A stretch of DNA of 64,000 nucleotides from Lucifuga dentata. Lineage: Eukaryota; Chordata; Actinopteri; Ophidiiformes; Bythitidae. The first letter of the stretch is position 1, and every line of letters starts with the position of its first letter. The notes beneath the pieces are model-generated. The model searched no databases. It was given only the letters and a program-made list of their open reading frames with translations, and had not been told where the DNA came from. A program made the position numbers and the translations under genes. Of the stretch, positions 1 through 38,868 are shown piece after piece. The stretch spans positions 267,291 to 331,290 of the forward strand of contig VXCM01001497.1 in assembly GCA_014773175.1 (NCBI GenBank), written 5' to 3'.

Positions 1-146
1 AAATCAAACACTTCACCGACTACTCTGAGCAAGCACAGACAAAAAAACAATGACTTTAAAATAAACACATATGAAGGAACAAAGTGTAAACAAAATCAAC
101 ATGGAGTGTAAAAACAAAAAAAGACAACTGAAAAGCAAACTTATCT

Positions 147-152
147 TTTATT
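147..152 (-). terminator. NUP93 polyadenylation signal
   Basis: AATAAA on the minus strand, about 305 bp past the NUP93 stop codon. It is the first canonical signal downstream of the stop. The implied 3' UTR (about 130-457) contains two dinucleotide microsatellites. Confidence 0.6.
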
Positions 153-238
153 CCAAATCATTAAGGATACAAATATGAAACGGCAAAATAGGAAAAAGAG
201 CAGATAAGAACAGGCTGACAATTAACAGGAACCCAGAC

Positions 239-239
<1 letters not shown>

Positions 240-276
<37 letters not shown>
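240..276. repeat. (GT)n microsatellite in NUP93 3' UTR
   Basis: Pure GT repeat of about 18 units, read as CA in the NUP93 transcript. Confidence 0.95.
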
Positions 277-278
<2 letters not shown>

Positions 279-392
279 GATGGATGTAGTTGTCTATAAA
301 AAAAAAATAATAATAAAATAGCCAATGAGAGATGTGGTGTAATTATGTTTCTGCAGCCAGCCATATGATTTTTGCTTGTAATTGCAGTAGCT

Positions 393-394
<2 letters not shown>

Positions 395-450
<56 letters not shown>
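395..450. repeat. (GT)28 microsatellite next to NUP93 stop codon
   Basis: Uninterrupted GT repeat of 28 units ending 7 bp beyond the NUP93 stop codon on the transcript side, so the mRNA would carry about 28 CA units almost directly after the coding region. Confidence 0.95.
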
Positions 451-452
<2 letters not shown>

Positions 453-457
453 TCCTT

Positions 458-29784
<29,327 letters not shown>

Positions 29785-29930
29785 CTGATATGTAGGATGG
29801 TTGTACGTCTAGTCCCGTTTATATCCCTCAGTTTAAAGCTGTTACAGTTATTACCACTAATACAGTTTTGTTTTGGATTCTGACATTCATTTGCTCATGC
29901 TTATTTGCCCCGGCACTTCTCCTCTTGCTG
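29785..29930 (-). other. nup93: NUP93 noncoding first exon (5' UTR)
   Basis: On the minus strand a strong donor (CAG followed by gtacgt) lies at 29784/29785, and the acceptor at 27777-27778 opens the exon that carries the NUP93 start codon. This makes 29785 the 3' edge of a noncoding first exon. Its upstream limit is not defined by the sequence; the end coordinate is an estimate based on the promoter motifs just beyond it. Confidence 0.6.
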
Positions 29931-29965
29931 CTGATTGGACGACGCTGTCTCGTGCCGGAAGTCAT
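29930..29965 (-). promoter_or_regulatory. NUP93 TATA-less promoter motifs (ETS site, CCAAT box)
   Basis: Read on the minus strand, an ETS-type site (ACTTCCGG, 29955-29962) is followed by a CCAAT box (29934-29938) about 150 bp upstream of the inferred first-exon donor. I see no TATA box here. This matches housekeeping promoters. The motifs are visible; their use is inferred. Confidence 0.5.
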
Positions 29966-30071
29966 AACTGCTCGCTAGTTATCAGGATGCTTAAATCCTG
30001 CTGCGCAACCAAGCGGACAGGACGACCTTAAATTATCAGGTGTAAAGAAACGGGTGAATAAAACCAGTATA

Positions 30072-30102
<31 letters not shown>

Positions 30103-31080
30103 AAATAAATAAATAACTCAACAGACAGGCACAATGCCGACCACGCCGACCACGTTTTTTCTCTGTGCACAGTTCTGCAGCATTATCTGACAAAACTGCT
30201 GAAAGTTTGCATTTTGCATTTATATCAGTTTCTTTTTCATATCAAACGACAATCAAAATAGAGTAAATCTTTTTTTTAAAAAAAGTTAAGATGTATGACA
30301 AAAGGTTTTAGGCACAAATTTAATTTTTCACTCGTAAGAAATATTGCTTGATGTGTCATATTTTGGTGGATTATTTCGATGTGTTAAGAGGAATTAGTAA
30401 TTCATAAAAAATATGATGATAATAATAAGCTTTGATTAAAAACACTTTAGACTGTGAATATTTCATGTGGTGTGTTATGTGACAAATGAGACAGAAGGAT
30501 CACACCTTTTAAGTTTGCTGGGGTTGGCCCTACTTGGGTCTTGAACTCAAAATCTTATTGCTTTAAGTCAAGAGACTGACTTATCTATATAAATAAAATC
30601 TAATATAAAGAATTTATCTCTTATAAAATCGTTTCATTCACCCAAAAAATAATCTTTAGATGTGTTTTAGATAGTCAACACATTTTCACTGGCTACCCTA
30701 AATGGTTTTCAGAAAAAAAACATTAGCCTAAACTTTAACATAAACTTTGGCAAAACTTCAGCAAAAACTCTTATCAAAAACTTCAAGAACTCCACATTAA
30801 GCAATACTGCATTAACATTTGAAGTTAACTAGGCAAAGGGAACAAACACAGCGGGGTCAAAGAAGCATATTGCAATACAGGTCAGTGAGTAAGTAGGACT
30901 GAAAAAAAATGGTAGTTTGCTTTAGTGTGACTGAGGCATATCTGGATGAGGAGCAAGTAAAAGCAGCTGAAAACTGGTTGCTGTTTGCTGAAAAAAAATT
31001 TAAAAAAATAAAAATATATATATAATATATCGCTCTTCTCAGTGTATTGAAAAGAATTTTTTGAAATTTTCTTTTCTTTA
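29966..31080. other. Intergenic DNA between NUP93 and metallothionein
   Basis: AT-rich DNA with (AATC)n and (AAAT)n short repeats at about 30075-30115. A segment at 30500-30590, read on the minus strand, has a B-box-like GAGTTCAAGACCC and a tRNA-like anticodon arm, suggesting a small tRNA-derived SINE fragment. No open gene was found. Confidence 0.4.
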
Positions 31081-31873
31081 TTGTTAGATACTTTTTTTTA
31101 ATTTTGAGTGTTTTTCAAAAAACACTTTCCAGCCATAGCTGGAAAAAAATTCTATTCTATTCTATTCTATTCTGTTCTATTCTTTATAATGGTTGCTCTC
31201 GGCTCTATGTGTGGTTTTTGACATGGTACACTTTTATTTATTATTCCTAGCTCATTACTTGCTGATACTGGCTTTCACAAGGACTTCTGGTAAAACGCTA
31301 CAGGATGGTGGCGGGCGCAAAAAAGGACAAATGCTGCCTTCAGGCTCTCACCAAAAGCTCCGACGTTTGAAAGCAGCAGGGTCCGTTTTAGAAACACCGC
31401 TGGCAAATACAACCTTGTCTGTTCCATACATAATGCAATGCACAATGCTTGAGTAGATTATATTAATAGTCAGCAACCATATTTGATATATCACATTGTT
31501 GTTGTTTTTCTTGTTAACTACTTTTATGATTTTGAGTGGAGTTCAAAAACACTTTTCATGGAAAATCTTTTTCCATAGCTGGAAAAAGATTCTATTCTAT
31601 TCTATTCTATTCTATTCTATTCTAATAGTTGCTCTCGGCTCTGTGTGGTTTTGGACACGGNATTCTATTCTATTCTATTCTATTCTATTCTAATAGTTGC
31701 TCTCGGCTCTGTGTGGTTTTGGACACGGTACACACTTGTGTTTGTTGCATAGCTCATTAGACAGTGGCTCTCACAAAGACTTGCTGAAAAATGCTACAGG
31801 CCGGTGGCAGGTGCAAAAAGGACAAATGCTGCCTTCAGGCTCTCACTACAATCTCCAACATTTGAATGCCTTA
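31081..31873. repeat. Unknown repeat present as two tandem copies
   Basis: Copy A (about 31081-31383) and copy B (about 31511-31873) share an ordered series of words: a TTGTTA...TTTTGAGTG start, CCATAGCTGGAAAAA, a (TTCTA)n microsatellite, GTTGCTCTCGGCTCT, CTCACAAAGACTT-like, and CAAATGCTGCCTTCAGGCTC. They diverge by many substitutions and small indels, so the duplication is not recent. Copy B also contains a 67-bp assembly duplication around the N at 31661 (31594-31660 equals 31662-31728). I do not recognise the family. Confidence 0.65.
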
Positions 31874-33316
31874 ATTGTATATAGTCTGTCGCCTGTTGAT
31901 CAGAGCATAAAAATGTAATGGAGCAATCATTATTGTAGACTATGTCTCGTAATTGTTTGCATTTGATGTTTGGTTGGACACGGACACTTTCATCTGCATA
32001 GGACAAAATGGTAGAATGTGTGTCGCCTATAGCCTAACTGATGTTTAATTTTTGGCTGTTCATAAAAATGTGTACCAACTAAAAAGTTAAATCTAAACTC
32101 TAAACTTGTTATCATTATTCTTTCAACGTGATTCCAAACAAAAGGGAAAAAACTATTAAATATTTTTTATCATCACAATCTAAAAGTTTGTAAATGTGTC
32201 AGGAGCCTAACAGGTTCAGGGCTGGATGATATCCTCAACCCATATAAAGTGGTACTAATTTCTTTTTAAAGGCTAATTCAATGTTTATACTCTGTATATT
32301 CAAATTTAACTACCCTGGGGGCAGAAAAACAATGAAAATAAATGGATTCCATAGTTTCCAGCTGATTTGCATTCCTACCCAACATACCGAGGCTCTTAGA
32401 ATAACACCACCTTGGAGCCGAATGTCATTTTTACAATTTACATTTTATTTGTTTTAATTTTCCACTTAAAAGGCCACACTGTAGAAAAGCATTCACTATA
32501 CAAGACTACAACATTTTGACATTTGACATTTTTTCCATATAAACAAGACCTAAAAATCTGGAGTATACCTAAAAATGCCCCGCTATCTTGTGCGCGAAAC
32601 TGTTGATTGGGATATTTGCTACAGTCCACGGTGCTTGAACGCAGCATACAGGCTTCACTCTGTTTGTTTTGTTTTGCTCACGATCCCGTCGGGTGCAGAG
32701 GCAGAAGGAGAGGAAGCCACAACAGTAGTGTTTGTGCCGTGTGCACAGAGTGACTGCACAAAATCCAAGAACACTCAAGCCTCTGTTCAAATAATTATGT
32801 GGGTGAAAAAAAAAAAAAATTAAATAAATAAATAAATGGGTTTGCTAAAAGTTGCCATCAATCACGTTACAGTATAGCGTCCGCTATATTTGGTTATTGG
32901 TTATGTGGGGAACATTCCCAGATGGATGGATGGATAGATAGATAGATAGATAGATATCTTTAAACTTCTTCACTCCCTAAAGTTTTCCCAGTTTTCTGTC
33001 CACTTTTTAGTGAAACTTTTACTGTTCAGGTACCCAAAACAAATTAGCGTTGGCTGGACTATTACTGTATTTTGAACTTCACATTGAAAGATATGTAGAA
33101 TGAGAATCTATCTGGCAAAATCTTTAAAGTAAAATGTGAATATGACCTATCAGGTCAGTGTGACTCATAGGAAGACGTGTGTCCCTGTGTAAATAACATA
33201 ATGACTTGTGCAAAATGTGTTTTTCTCTCTTCGTCTAGTTAATGTCCCTCTTATTATTCAGGGGTCTCCTCCACCGGCTCTTATGTAATTCACTGACAAA
33301 TCGCCAACTCGTGCCA
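31874..33316. other. Distal upstream region of the metallothionein gene
   Basis: Intergenic sequence with short (AAAT)n and (GATA)n repeats at 32820-32837 and 32926-32955. A plus-strand reading frame at 32575-32823 has no recognised similarity. I see no gene. Confidence 0.5.
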
Positions 33317-33351
<35 letters not shown>

Positions 33352-33368
33352 CGCGCGCGCGTGTGTGC
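33317..33368. repeat. (TG)n(CG)n alternating purine-pyrimidine tract
   Basis: About 26 bp of TG repeat runs directly into about 18 bp of GC repeat and then back to GT. Alternating purine-pyrimidine with a CG core is the classic sequence for Z-DNA. It ends about 120 bp upstream of the metallothionein TATA box. Confidence 0.9.
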
Positions 33369-33394
33369 TCCCGCTACTGATGGTTAATCAAACC

Positions 33395-33466
33395 GTGTGC
33401 ACAAAGCGCATTGTAATCACCCACTGTTAGTGTCTGCGTGCAGCGTGACAGGCACGTTTTGCACCC
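33395..33466 (+). promoter_or_regulatory. Metallothionein metal response elements
   Basis: Three matches to the MTF-1 binding core TGCRCNC lie in a 72-bp cluster: TGCACAC on the minus strand (33395-33401), TGCACGC on the minus strand (33436-33442) and TGCACCC on the plus strand (33460-33466). They lie 20-90 bp upstream of the TATA box, the usual layout in vertebrate metallothionein promoters. The motifs are seen; zinc or cadmium induction is inferred from the family. Confidence 0.75.
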
Positions 33467-33486
33467 GGTCCTGGTGCTCTGGACTG

Positions 33487-33492
33487 TATAAA
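33487..33492 (+). promoter_or_regulatory. Metallothionein TATA box
   Basis: TATAAA 100 bp upstream of the metallothionein ATG, directly downstream of the metal response elements. Transcription would start about 30 bp later, near 33517. Confidence 0.75.
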
Positions 33493-33586
33493 AGATCCGC
33501 CCCTCATGCGCTCACCACAACATTGACTCACCGAGACAACACACACCAGCTTCATCCGCTTAAGGAGAAAGAAACCACTTGAAGAA

Positions 33587-34763
33587 ATGGACCCCTGTGA
33601 CTGCTCCAAGAGTAAGTTTTATCTGTTTGTGATGGGTTTTTTTTTTTTGCAAATAGGTTACACTTTTGACGATTTAAAGCTAATTACCGGTATTCCTTAC
33701 AGCTGGAACCTGCAACTGCGGAGGTTCCTGCAAATGCACTAACTGCTCCTGCACCACCTGCTGCAAGAAGAGTAAGACTCAGTTTACACCTTAACCCTAT
33801 TAAGTGCCAACATTGCCTAAAACTCTGTATTTGAATTTTATTTGGCTCTTAGTTTGTAACACATGGGAATAAGTGAACAACTTCCCACAAGATCAGATCA
33901 GACTGACCTTTTGTAGGGTTTTGTAGCATCTCTGCACTTAAAATATCTTATCTAGTTGACTTAAATCTGGCTGTCTCAAGTGATGCTGTTCAAAGCTGAT
34001 AATCTATATTCAGAATTTCAAAGAGGCTGAATTTTTGAGGCAAGGTGTTTAAATTATAGTAAACAGATGTGAAGCAATGAATTTAAAGTAAAGGTGCCAA
34101 AATTACTTCAACTTCATAGTACTAAAACCAACAAAGCATGTCAAAGCTTAACAACAGGTGTCTGGAAATTAATTTGATCAGGTGAATATTGATGCTACTT
34201 TATGCAAACAACTTTAATACTGTTTCAGCACCCTGTGATGCTACAAAAGGCAGCTAATTTAATGCTGAGATCATTAGTCGAAGACCCTTGCAGAAAACTA
34301 TCAGTTGGCTTTTAATTTGTGGTTGAATATTCCCTTAAATGGCGTTGAAGTCTTCAGAATGATAGTAATCTAATTCCAGTTTAAAATACTGAAAATGATA
34401 TTTTTAGGCTTGTGAAGCTTAAGAATGAAGTGTTACTGGAGTGTAATCATTTACACTAAGAATGTACCTCCAACTAAAACCTGAAATCTGCAGGGAAAAA
34501 TGCTTGACAGGACTGATGTCCCTGAATCAGGTTTTATTTTCAAATGGAAGAGCTGCCCATGGTCCTTAATTAACATGTGCAGAGCCTTTAATCTAAATGA
34601 TTGATTGGTAGCAGAGTTTAGGTACATCTGGTTGATTTTTGTGGTGACTATTTATTAATCTCTCCTTTCAGGCTGCTGTGACTGCTGCCCACCTGGCTGC
34701 ACTAAATGTGCCTCTGGCTGCGTGTGCAAAGGGAAGACTTGTGACACCAGCTGCTGCCAGTGA
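33587..34763 (+). CDS. mt: Metallothionein, fish type, with 21 cysteines
   Basis: This is a small cytosolic and nuclear protein that binds Zn, Cu and Cd through cysteine thiolates and is induced through MTF-1. Exons: 33587-33611, 33703-33771 and 34672-34763, the three-exon structure typical of vertebrate metallothioneins, with introns of 91 and 900 bp. The product is 61 aa, starting [20 protein letters not shown] and ending in [10 protein letters not shown]. Fish metallothioneins usually have 60 aa and 20 cysteines. Here the segment before the KKS linker reads CTTCCKK instead of CTTCKK, so the beta domain has ten cysteines (C4, 6, 12, 14, 18, 20, 23, 25, 28, 29) and the total is 21. The cysteine shift near the C-terminus (C55) is a fish feature. 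A polyadenylation signal lies at 34883-34888. Confidence 0.97.
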
Positions 34764-34882
34764 GGAACCTGCAGCATCAGCCCTCTATACTTAAAGTGAA
34801 GCCATGTGATTCTATTGTGAACGAGTTACTTACAGTTCTAGGTGTCTAGAATAGTTGAATTTTGTACTCTTTTCAATGTTAA

Positions 34883-34888
34883 AATAAA
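34883..34888 (+). terminator. Metallothionein polyadenylation signal
   Basis: AATAAA 120 bp after the stop codon, giving the short 3' UTR usual for metallothionein mRNAs. Confidence 0.8.
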
Positions 34889-35309
34889 CTTTTTTGCCTA
34901 AACTCAATGTTTGTAATTATGTTTTTGTGAATCAGGGACCAGTTTTGAACTCTATATTTGGCAGATGGCTTGCTTCAGTGTCAAAGAAAAGTATAATATG
35001 GTCAAAATGGGGCCCTGGCTTCATTAAGGCAAAACTTAACTTGCTGTTCATATCCATAAGGATGCAAAAGCTAAATGATCACTCACCAGCAGGTGTGCCA
35101 TCCAATTTTGGACCCCTCTAATATTGCTGGCTCATTGGCCCCTTATCCTTGCCTGCCTGTCTCCCTTACAGCACCACTGTTCACCAGGTGAACATTTTTT
35201 GGCCTTATGCAACATTAAGCAACTGAATTGGTGATGTGTGATAATTGGATTGGTGCTAAACAACAGTTTAGCACCAAGAGGAAGTTACATTTGGTTGAAA
35301 ATTCATCTC

Positions 35310-35615
35310 AGTATGTAAAGGTTAAAAGAAGTGAGCTTGTGACTGAAGGGTTGCTGGTTCAATTCCTGAACTGGCAGGAGAAATCAGGGTTGGAGAGGTG
35401 AATGAACTGTGCCTGCCCCTCCCTCATTATCACTACTGAGGTGCCCTTGAGCAAAGTACCCAACCCCAAAATGCTCCAGTGGAGCTGCTCAGTGGCCAAC
35501 AGAGATGTCTGTGGTTGTACTGGGCAACTTCTCAGTGTGAATGTGTGAGCAGGGCATTCCTGCACTGATGCTCAGTGAACTACCCTTGCATAAATAAAGG
35601 TTCAATAAAATAAAT
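35310..35615 (+). mobile_element. V-SINE-like retroposon
   Basis: The head resembles a tRNA, with a polymerase III B box GGTTCAATTCC at 35356-35366. The middle contains GAGGTGCCCTTGAGCAAAG and a C-rich CCAACCCC segment, which I recognise as the conserved central domain of the fish V-SINE superfamily. The 3' end has repeated AATAAA-like words at about 35591-35615. It lies between the metallothionein gene and STEEP1. Confidence 0.75.
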
Positions 35616-35904
35616 GAAAGGATGTCTTTTTGTTGTTGTTTGGGGAGGGAGGTGATGATTGGGGCTGATTTTCATGTTTGTATGTTTTAATGTGAAAATA
35701 TGAAAATGAAATATTCAAAATAAATAAAAGGATGTCTACTTCTGAACGTCAGCGCTGTAAATCTAATATTAAACCAGTTAATCTTATTCACTTAATCTTC
35801 TAGAGCTGTTTCGTTAATTTGCACTCTGGTTCACATATTTTCCAAAGATTTGTACAGAAAAAAAGCAATGCCTAATGAGTGACGGTATACATTTTATTTG
35901 TGGC

Positions 35905-35940
35905 AAAAAAAAAAAAAAAAANAAAAAAAAAAAAAAAAAA
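35905..35940. repeat. Poly-A run with a single N
   Basis: A-homopolymer split by one N at 35922. It is an assembly break; the true length is unknown. Confidence 0.8.
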
Positions 35941-36095
35941 TCAAATGGATGATAAAACGAGAACCTAGTCTTGGAATGTGACTGTAATTTATTAAATTGT
36001 TTAAAATTTTAAGTAATGACCAGTCCACGGCACGTTTACAGAGGCAGAACAAGACAAAGACACTTGTTTCTACCAGGACCGGTTGTGTGACACCA

Positions 36096-36105
36096 ACAGG
36101 AAGTG
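36096..36105 (+). promoter_or_regulatory. ETS-type site upstream of STEEP1
   Basis: ACAGGAAGTG about 125 bp upstream of the STEEP1 start codon. It matches an ETS-family site and suits a TATA-less housekeeping promoter. Its use is inferred. Confidence 0.4.
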
Positions 36106-36228
36106 CAGTAGCGTTGTTTCTGTGTTTGTAGCGAAGCTAAGAATTCGTGTGATTAACATCCTCGTCGTTTTGTTTAAGCAGTGTAATTTGACATATTGTC
36201 ACTGAAACCGAACTCAGGTGGTTGAAAC

Positions 36229-36972
<744 letters not shown>

Positions 36973-37239
36973 AGGAGGCACAGGGACTTAACCAAAGGAG
37001 ACTGCAGAATGGCTGAGACCCTCTTGTGAGATCTGTGCAGGAGTAGACAGCAGCTTGTTTGCCACAGCACGGAATTCCACAGGACAATACTTTGACATAC
37101 ACTGTAAATACGAGGCTGATGGTGTGTGTAGTTGCACATTTGGATGAAGGTGCTGGGATTCATCTGATATATGTGTTTCGTGACATATTCACTGTCAAAG
37201 CTGATTTCTAATAACATTTTTGTATGAAATTAAAAACCA

Positions 37240-37271
37240 AATAAAATGGTCCTTGTATTTTGAAGAATAAA
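37240..37271 (+). terminator. STEEP1 polyadenylation signals
   Basis: Two AATAAA hexamers (37240-37245 and 37266-37271), about 270 bp after the stop codon. Confidence 0.7.
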
Positions 37272-37909
37272 CCTTAGATTTAAATAATTGTTGTTAATCC
37301 TCAAAGAGAAACTATTCATTTAAGGTATTAATACATCAGTAATGAATGGAAGAGCAAACTGAGGAGGAAAAGCAGCATTTAGGGTTTCATGTTGCTTTAA
37401 GCTTAAAAATTACCCCCTTAAAGTTATTGATTCTTGTACATTCTACCTTAGTATGAGACATTTAAGAGGGTTTTTTTTTAGGTTATAAGGGTTTCTGCTG
37501 TTAATGTACAACATGAATTAACTATCTCTCATAACATATACAAATAAGTGAAAAAACAGCTGATTCTGACCTCTTATCAAGTCTGCAAACTAAGTAGAGG
37601 CAGTTATTTAATGTGGAGTTTTAGTAAGAATTCTCTATAATTTTCTCATACACAGAAAATACTTAAAATTTTAGTTTTGATGTTTGACATTTAAAAAAAC
37701 AGACAAATATACAGGCTGAAACATGCCTTCCTGTGAACTCACATAAATTTAATTTGTTACTGAAACACACCACAAATCTTGATCTTATGTTATTTTATCA
37801 GTTACTGTGTCAAACGTCGAAAATCTGCCAGATTATTTCAGTCTTCTTCCAATACAAATCAACCTCTGTCAGGAATCTGAAATAAGACAGAATAAGATCA
37901 CTGCACCAG

Positions 37910-37944
<35 letters not shown>

Positions 37945-38731
37945 CATTTCATTCTAGAAGATTCTTAAACAATTATCGTGTTAGCATTTGGCTGCATCCC
38001 TCAAACTTTTTAAACAGAACAGGCATTAAAAATGGCAGAGATTTTCACAAGTTTACGTGTTTTCCCCTTTAGCTAGGCCTTTTTGCAGTGCAGTTTTTTA
38101 GGTGACAAATGAAACCAAATTAAATATAAAAGTGAAATTGTCAAAATGGCTTCGTACTGTTTCAAAGAAGTTAGCAAAATGTTTCACTGTCCAAGTTGTA
38201 CAAACAGAATTAACCTTTTGAGACACAGCACAGCCACTAGGTGGCACCCTAAAACCACAAGTGAGGACAGACCTGATGCACGTGCTTAATAATTAGTAAA
38301 TGTCGCGCCTGAATTGCTTTTAATTGGCTACAGTTCTAATTAGGCGACCGCCATGATGGCAGAAAAAAGAACAAAAGCTGTAAAAACGCTGAACAGAACA
38401 ATTATGTTAAACTATGAAGATGAGCATCAAGTTAAAATGGTGCACACAGCATGATCATTTTAATTTGTGATAGTAGGAAAAGTACTAATAACAATGATGA
38501 TGCCCTTAAATGCAGGTTTGCATATAAAGCCATGCATGCACAATATCTAGGGCATCAGCAATGGTTAAGTAGCTTGTTTAAAAAATGTAGGTATGAGGGA
38601 TGACTGAAAATAAGCGCATGCAAACTAACACATCACACTTTTCAGTCAGTCTGTTTGCATGCTTTTATGTGCAAGCTTGCTGCTTTTTTTTCCTTTATCA
38701 AACTCATACCGCTTACTTTTGCTGTGTGCAT

Positions 38732-38769
<38 letters not shown>

Positions 38770-38868
38770 TGTATGTGCTGAGCAGTGTAAAGGGCAAATA
38801 GTTCAGGGAGAATTTGATCCTACTTTCTGTCATGTCAGAGGGCACATTTAGACACTGGATCTTTTATA
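37272..38868. other. Intergenic DNA; poly-A and (GT)n repeats
   Basis: AT-rich sequence with a poly-A run at 37913-37942 and a (GT)n microsatellite at 38734-38768. The reading frames at 38600-38851 exist only because of the GT repeat. I see no gene. Confidence 0.6.
38734..38768. repeat. (GT)n microsatellite
   Basis: GT repeat about 100 bp upstream of the truncated 5' end of the LINE. Confidence 0.9.

Noticed and set aside
32575..32823. 82-codon plus-strand frame upstream of the metallothionein gene
   Set aside because: No similarity recognised, ends in a poly-Lys run from an A-homopolymer, and lacks splice or promoter support.
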